Origin: Holophagae bacterium
GTDB taxonomy: Bacteria; Acidobacteriota; Holophagae; Acanthopleuribacterales; Acanthopleuribacteraceae
DNA: 64,000 nt
Direction: 5' to 3'
Assembly (NCBI GenBank): GCA_030429565.1
Contig: JAUIFE010000004.1
Span: forward strand, 1-64,000
Shown: positions 1 to 7,640 of the stretch, piece by piece
Layout of the letters: every line of letters begins with the position of its first letter
How positions within the stretch are numbered: position 1 is the stretch's first letter
Made by a program: the position numbers and the translations under genes
The notes under the pieces: model-generated
What the model was told of the DNA's origin: nothing
Seen by the model: only the letters and a program-made list of their open reading frames with translations
Database searches by the model: none

Positions 1-127
1 CTCAAAACCGGAGATCTTGTGCCCGTTTAGGGCGGATAACTTGCAGGAGCCGTATACGAGGTCCGTACGTACGGTTCTGTGAGAGGGATGAGACGGGATT
101 AATTGCCCCGTCTCACCCTACTCGATT
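1..127 (+). mobile_element. 3' end of a group II intron (domains V and VI)
   Basis: Positions 47-78 fold as a group II intron domain V. The outer stem GAGCCGTA (47-54) pairs with TACGGTTC (70-77), the AGC catalytic triad is present, a two-base CG bulge precedes the 3' strand, and a short inner stem TACG/CGTA closes the hairpin. Positions 89-115 form a 9-bp stem (TGAGACGGG with CCCGTCTCA), the expected domain VI, followed by a CTAC-type 3' end near 120-127. The reverse transcriptase and the 5' domains must lie to the left, outside the window. The intron ends about 20 bp past the stop codon of the converging PAAR-like gene. The exact splice site cannot be fixed without the unoccupied site. Confidence 0.82.
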
Positions 128-145
128 GTTTGTTGCCGGCGTCGG

Positions 146-1378
146 CTAGGGCTCTTGGGTTGGGTCGACCACCGACAGCAACAAGGGATTGTCTTCAATT
201 GAGACGATGGTCCCGTCCGCGGCCATGGCTTCAATTTCAGCCGCTGAAACCGGCTCAAGGACAAGCGGTGTGCCGTCGCCGGGTGCCGCCGTTGGCGCGA
301 CACTGCCGCTGACGACGACACCATTGTCGGGCGGTGGATCAATGCTGCCGTCATCGGGAGCGGTGTGGTTTTCGAGGATCGTCAAATTGGTTTCAATCAA
401 ATCTTTGGCGCCAATGTCCCACACGTAACTAAAGAATTCGTCGTTGTTGGTCATGATGAACTGCACCACATCGTCGGACCCCTGCCGCACCAGACTGTTT
501 CCCAACCCGGTGCCGAGACCGATGGTTCCGTCTACCCAGGTTCCCACCGTGATGCCGTCGGGCGGGTTACCGTTGTACACCACATGATCCACCACGTCCT
601 GGGTGGCGGTGTTGACGATTTCACCGGTCCAAATCATGCGCAGTCCGGCTTGGATGTTGTCGAAGCCGTGGAGCACCGCTGCGCCGCCAAGGACCATGGC
701 CGGGATACCGGCAAAAGAGCCGGCGCCGGTTCCTGTTGCCGTCGCACCGGCACTGAACAGGGTGGCGCCGCTGCCAATTTCGACCGCGCCGCCAATGAAT
801 TGGAAGGCGCCGATACCGCGATTGACGACGTTGTGGACGCGTTCGGCCGTGGTCATTTCGGCCCAAGTGCGTTCTTCCTCGGTGAAGTCTTCGAGGTAGG
901 GGTTTAAGTCGATGGGCGGGCCGGTTCCTTGGAAGGTTCCGGCTGGGGCGATGACAATGCCGGCATCGATGCGGAAGGCGTAACAGATCAGACCGAGGCA
1001 GTTGCGCACGCCCATGGGTTGTTCGAAATTCATGTCCATTTCGGCCGAGTCGGGCAAAACCGGCATGCCGTTGACGTAAATAGTGCCGGTTTGTCCCAGC
1101 TTGGGACGACAAGAACCGAGATTGACGCCGCTGTGGATGCCGCCGTTGGTGCCGGCCTCGTTGCCCTGCACGTGGGCGATAACACAGGCGTTGTTAGCCG
1201 CTTGATCGCCTGTAAAGTAAACGTCGTCACTGGGATTGAGGTCGTTGTTGAAAAAACCGATGATGTTATAGGGAACCGGGGTGTCGGGCAGGCCGTCGGC
1301 GGGGGTGTAACAAACATCGGGCTCGAAGTTAACAACAAAGGCATCGGCAGTATTGCGGCAGGCTTCATGAACACCCAT
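146..1378 (-). CDS. DUF4150/PAAR-like T6SS protein with uncharacterised C-terminal region
   Basis: A 410-aa protein. The first ~130 residues match the DUF4150 (PAAR-like) type: an ordered set of short glycine-rich strands, a conserved PVPYNI segment and a repeated NG/GT turn pattern. Such domains cap the VgrG spike of type VI secretion systems and carry effectors. Residues ~195-265 form a hydrophobic Gly/Ala-rich segment resembling the pre-toxin linkers of polymorphic toxins. The last ~140 residues are acidic and show no motif I recognise, so the toxic activity, if any, is unknown. The start is well supported: AGGAGG lies 4 nt upstream. It overlaps the upstream DUF2169 gene by 14 nt, so the two are translationally coupled. 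No immunity gene is visible downstream, where the group II intron begins. Confidence 0.78.
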   Translation of the reverse strand: MGVHEACRNTADAFVVNFEPDVCYTPADGLPDTPVPYNIIGFFNNDLNPSDDVYFTGDQAANNACVIAHVQGNEAGTNGGIHSGVNLGSCRPKLGQTGTIYVNGMPVLPDSAEMDMNFEQPMGVRNCLGLICYAFRIDAGIVIAPAGTFQGTGPPIDLNPYLEDFTEEERTWAEMTTAERVHNVVNRGIGAFQFIGGAVEIGSGATLFSAGATATGTGAGSFAGIPAMVLGGAAVLHGFDNIQAGLRMIWTGEIVNTATQDVVDHVVYNGNPPDGITVGTWVDGTIGLGTGLGNSLVRQGSDDVVQFIMTNNDEFFSYVWDIGAKDLIETNLTILENHTAPDDGSIDPPPDNGVVVSGSVAPTAAPGDGTPLVLEPVSAAEIEAMAADGTIVSIEDNPLLLSVVDPTQEP

Positions 1379-2444
1379 GGACCGCCTCCTGATTGGTGCC
1401 GGACGGTAAAATCGCCAGCCGCGATTCGAGCCGACGCAACGGTTGATCGACCGGGTAAAAACCGCGCCAAGTCAGGTACACGCGGTAGTCGGCTGGATCG
1501 CTTGCGCTGAGGTCGAAGAAGAGGGTGTCGAGGGCCAGACCTTGGGGCAGCATGGCGCCGCCGTGGTAACGCGCCAGCAGCAGAGCGCGGTAGTTGGGTA
1601 AGCGTGCGTGTAGGTCGCCGTGCGGTGAAAGGCCTTGTAGATAGATTTCTTCGTCACCGAGTGGATAACCGGTGTATTGCAATGTTTCGTGGGCACAATT
1701 GTTAAAAGCGTCCTGGTAGTCGTCGGGCAGTTTGCGCCCGCCGGCATCCAGCCATTGTTGATCGTAGGTACCCGCTTTGTTTTTGCGCGGTTGCCATACC
1801 GGCGCGGTGGCGCCCCAGCTCATCGGCGTATAGGGCGTGGTGGGGTCGTTGATTGGCTTTGTTGGATCCTCGATTTGCGGCGCCGCGACCTGGTCGCCGA
1901 CCGCGCCGGCCTTGACATCGAAGTAGCCACGCCCAACCGGATTGGCGGGAAAGGCTGTGACCGTGGCCGGGTCCTCGGGATCGGTGCGAAAGCTGCCACC
2001 GTAAGCGTGTTCGTAGGTCAGCGGTACCTGGGTGGCCGGCTCGGCTTCACTGAGGCGCCAGCCGCGCCAGCGTTTGCGTTGCCACCAACGTGGACCGCTG
2101 ACGCGCAGTTGGTGTGCGAGTGTGCCGACGCGCATGGCCACCTCCCAAGTGCGAGCGGGCGCATTGCCGGGCGCGTAGGCGGTGGCGTCGAAGTAAATAT
2201 CGGCGTTGGGTTTATACGGTACCAGGTCGGAGGCCCAGCGCAGGCTGCTGTTGGTGTGGCTATCGCGGTAGCGGTCCTGAAAATTGAGCGCGCCTTGGTC
2301 GGGCACGGGCAACAAAGGCGCGCCGGGGTTGTCGCGATCAAAGCGCATCGCGGCGCGCATGATCATCACACCGCGACGGCGACCTTGCGGGTCCTGATTC
2401 TGAAAAGGAAGCACGGGAAAGGGCGTATAGGTCACGAGTTCCAT
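1365..2444 (-). CDS. DUF2169-domain T6SS-associated protein
   Basis: A 359-aa protein starting MELVTYTPFPV and containing the DUF2169 pattern: an N-terminal PF..QDP..R strand, DxY dyads, and a central TYEHAYGG-RTDPEDP segment with PxNPVGRGY. DUF2169 proteins are encoded next to PAAR-like/DUF4150 effectors in T6SS loci and are thought to help load or fold them. The ORF stays open upstream, but the ATG at 2444 has a GGAGG site 7 nt before it, so I take that start. The gene overlaps the following PAAR-like gene by 14 nt. Core T6SS genes are not in the window, so this is an orphan effector module. No promoter could be picked out with confidence. Confidence 0.82.
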   Translation of the reverse strand: MELVTYTPFPVLPFQNQDPQGRRRGVMIMRAAMRFDRDNPGAPLLPVPDQGALNFQDRYRDSHTNSSLRWASDLVPYKPNADIYFDATAYAPGNAPARTWEVAMRVGTLAHQLRVSGPRWWQRKRWRGWRLSEAEPATQVPLTYEHAYGGSFRTDPEDPATVTAFPANPVGRGYFDVKAGAVGDQVAAPQIEDPTKPINDPTTPYTPMSWGATAPVWQPRKNKAGTYDQQWLDAGGRKLPDDYQDAFNNCAHETLQYTGYPLGDEEIYLQGLSPHGDLHARLPNYRALLLARYHGGAMLPQGLALDTLFFDLSASDPADYRVYLTWRGFYPVDQPLRRLESRLAILPSGTNQEAVHGCS

Positions 2445-2780
2445 GGGCAAACCTCCGTCGCAGGTTGGGATCGCCGGGGATCGGTGTCGTGTGAAGGGTG
2501 TGGCCGTGCCGTGAGCGTTCATGGAGGATAAATCGGCCGCGAGCACTGAATAAGATGCGGGGTGGCGTGTGACGCCGAATAGCTGCGTTCACACGAAAAA
2601 GAGCTGGGATTCGGAAATACGATGCCAGGCTAACCGAAGTAAAGGCACTACCGCCATCCTATAGGCATAGGGTTTTGAGTTGTTTGGAGGCGTGTCGGCC
2701 ACACCGGCAGAGAGGGGTCTTCTGAGTTCCGGCCAACCCCCGTCGGTCTAGAAGAAAACCCATCTTTAGGAAATGCATAT
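2445..2780. other. Intergenic region at the left edge of the AT-rich cassette
   Basis: No gene is supported here. The stretch separates the leftward T6SS pair from the rightward DUF262-HEPN cassette, so it must hold the T6SS promoter, but I cannot identify one securely. Base composition changes from GC-rich to AT-rich at roughly 2745-2780, which I take as the left boundary of imported DNA. I see no matching direct repeat at the right boundary. Confidence 0.5.
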
Positions 2781-2809
2781 TTGATGGGAATCGCTTCCAA
2801 TGCTATAAA
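2781..2809 (+). promoter_or_regulatory. Sigma-70-type promoter of the DUF262-HEPN cassette
   Basis: TTGATG (2781-2786) and TATAAA (2804-2809) are separated by exactly 17 bp, a near-consensus -35/-10 pair. Transcription would begin near 2816, which rules out translation from the ATG at 2810 and supports the ATG at 2864. The spacer contains a small palindrome, GGAA-tcgc-TTCC (2787-2798 region), which could be an operator for autoregulation. Confidence 0.7.
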
Positions 2810-2863
2810 TTGAAAACAAAAAACGAGCTGTGTTATGTTTTTTTAAAAATGTGGAGCTGGATG

Positions 2864-3976
2864 ATGGGTTTAACCGAAGAGTTTGTCAAAGCGCAAAAAG
2901 AAATTTCAGCAGACGGCTACGAAATGTCCTTTGGGGAAATAATTAACCTCTATCGGGATGAAGAGTTAGTGATTAACCCGAATTATCAGCGATTGTTTCG
3001 GTGGGACATAAAACGTCAGTCCCGTTTTATCGAGTCGATACTTTTAAGTATTCCCGTACCGCCTATTTTTGTGTTTCAGGGTGATGATGGTGTATGGGAA
3101 CTTATTGACGGGCTTCAGCGTATCTCGACCATACTCAAATTTACAGGCTATTTGAAAGATGAAAGTGGTCAGGTTGTTGAACCATCGGTTCTTACCAAAA
3201 CAAATTTTCTCCCTAGTTTAGAAGGTAAGCAGTGGAAACCAAGCCCGTTGTACCCAGATGACGGTATTGGTGCAGCACTACAACTTCAAATAAAAAGAGC
3301 CAGGTTGCGAGTCGAGATCCTGCGTAGAGAAAGCGATGTGAATATTAAATATGAAGTTTTTCAGCGCTTAAATACAGGTGGCGCGATTCTTGAGGAGCAA
3401 GAAGTACGCAATTGTACTGGGTATATGCTGAATCCTGAATTTCAAGATTGGATAATTAGTTTATCTGAAAACGAGGACTTTAGAATAACTACTGATCAAA
3501 CCAAGAATGCTTTAGAGAAGCAGTACGGGGTCGAGCTAGTTTTGCGTTTTCTCTCGTTTCGACTTTTTCAGTATAGATCAAGCCTTGATGTTCATGAGTA
3601 TCTGGATGAATCATTGAGGTTTCTTGCATCTAGTGACAATTTTAACTACAAAGGTGAAGCATTTGTTTTTGATCAAACGTTCTCTATGTTAAACCGTGCT
3701 CTTGGCAAAGACGCATTCAAAAAATGGAATGGTATTAAGTTCTCAGGGAAGTTTCTTATGTCTGTTTATGAAGTTGTCGTTTCTGGAGTGTCCAAAAACC
3801 TTGAGACTTTACTCACGCTAAGCGAAGAGGAGCAGAACCAATTTGTAAGAGCGAAAGCAAAATCTTTATGGGAAGATCGTGTGTTTCAGAAAAATTCCGG
3901 TGCGGGCGTTAGGGGGACCACTAGATTGTTAAATCTTTTACCGATGGCAAAGGACTTTTTTAAGTATGAAAATTAA
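2864..3976 (+). CDS. DUF262-domain protein (ParB/GmrS-like fold)
   Basis: A 370-aa protein with a clear DUF262 core: NPNYQRLFRWD at residues ~38-48, then IPVPPIFVF and the signature IDGLQR at ~81-86. This fold is related to ParB/sulfiredoxin. In GmrSD-type defence enzymes the DUF262 half binds and hydrolyses NTP, while an HNH half cuts DNA. No HNH motif is visible here, so cleavage may come from the partner. The ORF could open at 2810, 2849 or 2861, but the promoter -10 box lies at 2804-2809 and GGAG precedes the tandem ATGs at 2861/2864, so I choose 2864. The stop overlaps the start of the HEPN gene by 11 nt. The DNA is much more AT-rich than its surroundings. A role in phage defence or toxin control is inferred, not shown. 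Confidence 0.83.
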   Translation: MGLTEEFVKAQKEISADGYEMSFGEIINLYRDEELVINPNYQRLFRWDIKRQSRFIESILLSIPVPPIFVFQGDDGVWELIDGLQRISTILKFTGYLKDESGQVVEPSVLTKTNFLPSLEGKQWKPSPLYPDDGIGAALQLQIKRARLRVEILRRESDVNIKYEVFQRLNTGGAILEEQEVRNCTGYMLNPEFQDWIISLSENEDFRITTDQTKNALEKQYGVELVLRFLSFRLFQYRSSLDVHEYLDESLRFLASSDNFNYKGEAFVFDQTFSMLNRALGKDAFKKWNGIKFSGKFLMSVYEVVVSGVSKNLETLLTLSEEEQNQFVRAKAKSLWEDRVFQKNSGAGVRGTTRLLNLLPMAKDFFKYEN

Positions 3977-4604
3977 AACGATTAGTGATTTTCAGGATCT
4001 CCTAGATTCCGATTTCGCCTGGCGTCAGAAAGAAATATCAGATCTTAAGAAAGTAGTGAGGCGAAGCAATACTGATCAAAGTATGCTTATTCGCTCTGGA
4101 ACAGCATTAGTTTATGCCCATTGGGAAGGATTTGTAAAAAACGCAGCGCAGGCTTATTTGGAATTCGTCAAAGGACAGAAGCTGAATTATAATCAGTTAT
4201 CAGATTGTTTTGTGGTTTTAGGTCTTAAGAAAAAAATAAACCATCTTAAAGAAGCTAAGAAAACTAACCTAAATATCGAGCTTATTCAGTTTCTCAGGAA
4301 AGGACTAACAGAACGGGCTAATTTGCAACTTCGAGGTGCAATTAACACGGAATCGAACTTGCGCTATCATGTCTTTGAAAATATTTTAATTACAATAGGG
4401 CTGGATCTTGAAGCATATGAGACTAAAAAGAACTTTATTGATACAGAGCTTGTAAATAGAAGGAATGAGATAGCTCATGGTGAATTTATAAGGATTGATT
4501 ACAATGATTGGTTAGTTCTTGTTGATGATGTCTTGGGATTGATTCGTCAGTTTAAGACTGATTTAGAAAACGCTGCGAGTACTGAGTTATACCTAGTATC
4601 CTAA
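3966..4604 (+). CDS. HEPN-domain protein of the MAE_28990/MAE_18760 type
   Basis: A 212-aa, largely helical protein. The N-terminal part (WRQKEISDLKK, then SGTALVYAHWEGFVKNAA at ~44-61) fits the MAE_28990/MAE_18760-like HEPN family. The C-terminal part carries the HEPN catalytic signature RX4H as RNEIAH (R166 to H171). HEPN proteins with this motif are usually metal-independent RNases acting in toxin-antitoxin or abortive-infection systems. Its ATG lies inside the last codons of the DUF262 gene (11-nt overlap), so the two products are made together. The composition is AT-rich and foreign to the locus. I infer a two-gene defence or toxin module: HEPN as the probable RNase, DUF262 as the probable NTP-dependent sensor or regulator. 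Confidence 0.8.
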   Translation: MKIKTISDFQDLLDSDFAWRQKEISDLKKVVRRSNTDQSMLIRSGTALVYAHWEGFVKNAAQAYLEFVKGQKLNYNQLSDCFVVLGLKKKINHLKEAKKTNLNIELIQFLRKGLTERANLQLRGAINTESNLRYHVFENILITIGLDLEAYETKKNFIDTELVNRRNEIAHGEFIRIDYNDWLVLVDDVLGLIRQFKTDLENAASTELYLVS

Positions 4605-4636
4605 ATGTGTTGTTTGTGAACAGGTCGCTCTAGGTT

Positions 4637-5992
4637 TTAATTAAAGGAATCTTTTATTTGAAGCTGTAGCTTCTGTTGTTTTTCTCCAAAGAATAATTCA
4701 TTCATAACTTTGAAATGATTGTCTAAGCCGTGTTCACCGCTGGGGGCGCCGCCCATGGCGATGGTTTCGCGGTAGATGTGTTCGATGCCTGGTTTTAGGG
4801 TGTGCTGCCAGGCCGTGTCGTCGAGCTGGTTGCGCAGCACGTTGACGTGCAGGTTGCCGTCGCCCGCGTGGCCGAAAATCGCGCTTGCGAAGCCGTATGC
4901 CATGCCGGTTTTTTTGACGAGGGTGACGATGTCGGCCAAGCGGCCGCGTGGGAAGGTGAGGTCCAGGTCGCGGAAAGGTGTGGTTTCGATAACCGCCATA
5001 CCGATGCGCTTTCTCAAGGCCCACAGACGTGTCATGGTTGGGCCGGTGTCGGCGAAGACGGTTTCCAACGCGCCCTGTTGTTCGGCCAGGGTATCGGCTT
5101 GCTCTGCTTCTTCGAGTAGGGCGTCGCGGTGGTTGCCGTCGAAGCCGACCCACACGTAGGCCGCGACCTCAGGCGGGACGGTTTCGCCGAGCGCTTTGGC
5201 CGCAATGTCGATCGCGTCGCGTTCCAGGAACTCCACTTCCGATGGGGTGAGACCGGCGCGGAAAAGGGCGCACACAAAATCGCCTGCCGCGGCGATGCCG
5301 GGGAAGGCGGCGCGCAGCAGCATTTCCTCGCGCGGCGGGGCGATCAAGCGGAACACGGCTTTGGTGATGACGGCCAAGGTGCCCTGGCTGCCCAGAATGA
5401 GTTGGGTCAAATTGAGTCCGGAGGCGAATTTGCGCACGTCGGCGCCGGTCCACATCACCGTGCCGTCGGGTAGCACGATTTCTAGGTTGAGGACCCAGTT
5501 GCGGAAGGCGCCGTATTTGACCGACTTGGGGCCGGCGGCCGCTTCGGCTAAATTACCGCCGATGCGGCACCACGACGCCGAACCTGGATCCGGCGGCAGC
5601 CACAAGCCTTGGGCGCGTAGTTCGGCTTGCAATTCGGCGGTGATTTTGCCGACCTCGACGGTGACGGTCATGTCGCGGTGGTTGACGTCTAACACGCGGT
5701 CCATGTGGTTCATGCACAAAATGACGCCGCCGTTAACGGCCAAGGCGCCGCCGCTAACGCCGCTACCGCCGCCACGCGGGGTGATGGGAATGTTGTGTTG
5801 GTGGCAGAAACGCAAAACGGCCGCGACCTGATCGACGTCGTGCGGGCGCGCAACGGCCTCGGGCAAAAAGTAATGTTCGCGGGTTTCATCGGTGGCGTAG
5901 GGGACGAGGGCGTCGGCATCGGTGATCAACGCGCCGGCCGGGAGTAAGGCCGCCAGTTGGTTGCGTCGCTCGGGGGTTAGATGGTTGAACAT
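4637..5992 (-). CDS. GlcD-type FAD-linked oxidase, C-terminally truncated; proposed 4-hydroxymandelate oxidase
   Basis: A 451-aa flavoprotein of the FAD_binding_4 / FAD-oxidase_C type (glycolate oxidase GlcD, D-lactate dehydrogenase relatives). The FAD pyrophosphate loop is PRGGGSGVSGG at ~72-82, and the C-terminal domain has the conserved FGHAGDGNLH (~373-382) and SGEHG (~418-422). Family members end with IK..FDP..ILNPGK; this one stops at IKDSFN, losing roughly the last 11 residues. The final ~28 codons are AT-rich, unlike the rest. Its place at the end of an operon with an HmaS-like dioxygenase and an HpgT-like aminotransferase suggests it oxidises 4-hydroxymandelate to 4-hydroxyphenylglyoxylate, the middle step of Hpg synthesis. 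Known Hpg clusters use an FMN enzyme instead. The start at 5992 is chosen because AGGAA lies ~6 nt upstream. Confidence 0.78.
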   Translation of the reverse strand: MFNHLTPERRNQLAALLPAGALITDADALVPYATDETREHYFLPEAVARPHDVDQVAAVLRFCHQHNIPITPRGGGSGVSGGALAVNGGVILCMNHMDRVLDVNHRDMTVTVEVGKITAELQAELRAQGLWLPPDPGSASWCRIGGNLAEAAAGPKSVKYGAFRNWVLNLEIVLPDGTVMWTGADVRKFASGLNLTQLILGSQGTLAVITKAVFRLIAPPREEMLLRAAFPGIAAAGDFVCALFRAGLTPSEVEFLERDAIDIAAKALGETVPPEVAAYVWVGFDGNHRDALLEEAEQADTLAEQQGALETVFADTGPTMTRLWALRKRIGMAVIETTPFRDLDLTFPRGRLADIVTLVKKTGMAYGFASAIFGHAGDGNLHVNVLRNQLDDTAWQHTLKPGIEHIYRETIAMGGAPSGEHGLDNHFKVMNELFFGEKQQKLQLQIKDSFN

Positions 5993-6113
5993 AGGGTTCC
6001 TCATGTTGGTTTGGTGGGTGTTGTGGTTGGGATGAAGAGGCGAAGGGTGTTGTGGTTGGGAAGAAGGGGAATGAGTCAATGGGTTGCGTTTGCGGTTAGT
6101 TATGAGTTTTGTG

Positions 6114-6273
6114 GCGCCCCTCCAGGGCGCAAGCCTGTGTAACCCCGTAGACCCAGGGTTGAAACCCTTATGTGTCGCCCCGTTGGGGCTGCTGGATGTG
6201 GTTCGCCTCACGGCGAACATTCAAATTAATTGTGGTCCAAGGATGGCGGTGTGGACGCCCCTCCAGGGCGTCC
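6114..6273. repeat. Cluster of short palindromes (interspersed palindromic repeat element)
   Basis: Five perfect hairpins occur in 160 bp: GCGCCC/GGGCGC (6114-6130, loop CTCCA), AGGGTT/AACCCT (6155-6168), GCCCC/GGGGC (6177-6189), GTTCGCC/GGCGAAC (6201-6218) and GGACGCCC/GGGCGTCC (6253-6273, loop CTCCA). The first and last share the 15-bp core CGCCCCTCCAGGGCG. The cluster fills the gap between the aminotransferase and the oxidase, and looks like a REP/BIME-style element that may stabilise or attenuate the long transcript. No U-rich tract follows, so it is not a simple intrinsic terminator. Confidence 0.72.
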
Positions 6274-6277
6274 CGGA

Positions 6278-7588
6278 TCAAGAGGCGCGTTGGCGGATGA
6301 ACTGGACCAAGGCCGCGATGCCTGATTCAATTTCCTCCGTTGTGTTGGAGCAAAACGAGAGGCGGATCTGGTTTTCGCGGCCGGGAGCAAGGGCGAAGTA
6401 ACGCATGGGCACCACGATCACGCCCGCCTCGGCGGCGCAACTTTGCAGCCATGCTTCGTCGCAGGGATGGGGCAATGTCAGCGTGAGGAAGAAACCGCCT
6501 TTGGGTCGGGTCCAACTGACTTTGCGGCGCAGTGGGTCATCGTTCGGCAACGCGCGCGACAAAGCACGCAGCATGGTGTCGCGGTTTTTGCGGTAGAAGT
6601 CGCGTGCGGGAGCAATGCGTTCGCGCAACGAGAAGTTGTTCTCCAACAACAGGCCGCCGACCATGGCCTGGTTTAAGGCACTGGTGTTGACAGTGGTGAG
6701 GCTTTTGATTTTGGAAAGCGCGCCGGTGAACAGTTCGCGTTTCCCGTCGTCGCCAATCACAACAGCGTCGCTCACCAAAAAACCGATGCGCAGCGAGGGG
6801 AACAGCGTTTTGCTGAAGGTGCCCAGGTAGAGCACACGGCCGTCGCGGTCGCAGCTCTTTAACGTTGGCAAGGAGGTTCCCTCGTAACAAAACATGCCGT
6901 AGGGATTGTCTTCAATCACGCGCAAATCCAAGTCGGCGGCGTGATCCAACAACGCTTGTCGATTCTCCAACGGCATGTCGCACCCAAGTGGGTTGTTGTA
7001 GTCGGGAATCACGTACACGGCGCGCGGTTGCTTGCCCTCGCGTCGCAAACGCAGGGTGACCGCGACCAAATCGTTGAGATCGAGGCCTTGCTCGCCGCAG
7101 CGAACGGGTTCGACGCGGATCCCGAGCAAGGCGGCCAAGCCGGTGATGCCGATGTAGGTGGGATCGGCGCACAGCAAAACATCGTCGGGACCGCGCAGCA
7201 AGGCAATTAAAACCAAAGCCATGGCTTCTTGGCAGCCGTTGGTGACAACAATGTGTTCGGGTTTGACGTGGATATTTTCGTCGACGGCGAGATGGCGGGC
7301 CAAGTAGGGGCCGAGGATGCCGTTGGTGCGCCCATACTGACCCAACTCGCGCCAAACAAGCTCAGGCTCAACTTGACGGGACTGTGCTTCGTGGGTGACG
7401 AAGGGCGTGACGGCGGCCATGGCGGTGGGCACATCGAAAAAGGCTTCGGCCGGTCGGCCCGCCGAGAAACTGATCGCCTCGGGATAACGCAACTTCACTT
7501 CATTGAGGAAATTCATGACGGCCAATTGCGGATCAAACAAAGCCGGATTGACAGCAGACAAGGCGGGTGGAAAAGCGAGATCGATCAT
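6278..7588 (-). CDS. hpgT: PLP-dependent fold-type I aminotransferase, HpgT-like
   Basis: A 436-aa class I/II aminotransferase of the 2-aminoadipate / dihydroxyphenylglycine transaminase group, without an N-terminal HTH domain. Visible landmarks are the substrate-loop motif QYGRTNG (~84-90), IPDYNNPLG (~194-202), D227 in VIEDNPYG for the pyridine nitrogen, the Schiff-base lysine K260 in GTFSKTLFP, and the carboxylate-binding arginine in QIRLSF. In glycopeptide, ramoplanin-type and nocardicin clusters this group converts 4-hydroxyphenylglyoxylate to L-4-hydroxyphenylglycine using tyrosine as amino donor, regenerating 4-hydroxyphenylpyruvate. The HmaS-like gene and the two Hpg-like A domains in the same operon support that role. 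The start at 7588 has AGGAGT 7 nt upstream. Another aromatic or diamino-acid substrate cannot be excluded. Confidence 0.78.
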   Translation of the reverse strand: MIDLAFPPALSAVNPALFDPQLAVMNFLNEVKLRYPEAISFSAGRPAEAFFDVPTAMAAVTPFVTHEAQSRQVEPELVWRELGQYGRTNGILGPYLARHLAVDENIHVKPEHIVVTNGCQEAMALVLIALLRGPDDVLLCADPTYIGITGLAALLGIRVEPVRCGEQGLDLNDLVAVTLRLRREGKQPRAVYVIPDYNNPLGCDMPLENRQALLDHAADLDLRVIEDNPYGMFCYEGTSLPTLKSCDRDGRVLYLGTFSKTLFPSLRIGFLVSDAVVIGDDGKRELFTGALSKIKSLTTVNTSALNQAMVGGLLLENNFSLRERIAPARDFYRKNRDTMLRALSRALPNDDPLRRKVSWTRPKGGFFLTLTLPHPCDEAWLQSCAAEAGVIVVPMRYFALAPGRENQIRLSFCSNTTEEIESGIAALVQFIRQRAS

Positions 7589-7640
7589 GGTGGTGACTCC
7601 TGAAACGGGCGCCCGGACGGACGCGCGATTATACAATGCA

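Noticed and set aside
89..115. Third copy of the TGAGAC dyad
   Set aside because: TGAGACGGG/CCCGTCTCA here is the stem of intron domain VI, with a different spacing; the resemblance is chance.
2810..2863. Upstream ATG start for the DUF262 gene
   Set aside because: The -10 box ends at 2809, so an ATG at 2810 would precede the transcript start; GGAG fits the ATG at 2861/2864.
6114..6273. Possible CRISPR array
   Set aside because: The hairpins differ in sequence, spacing is irregular and there are no uniform spacers.
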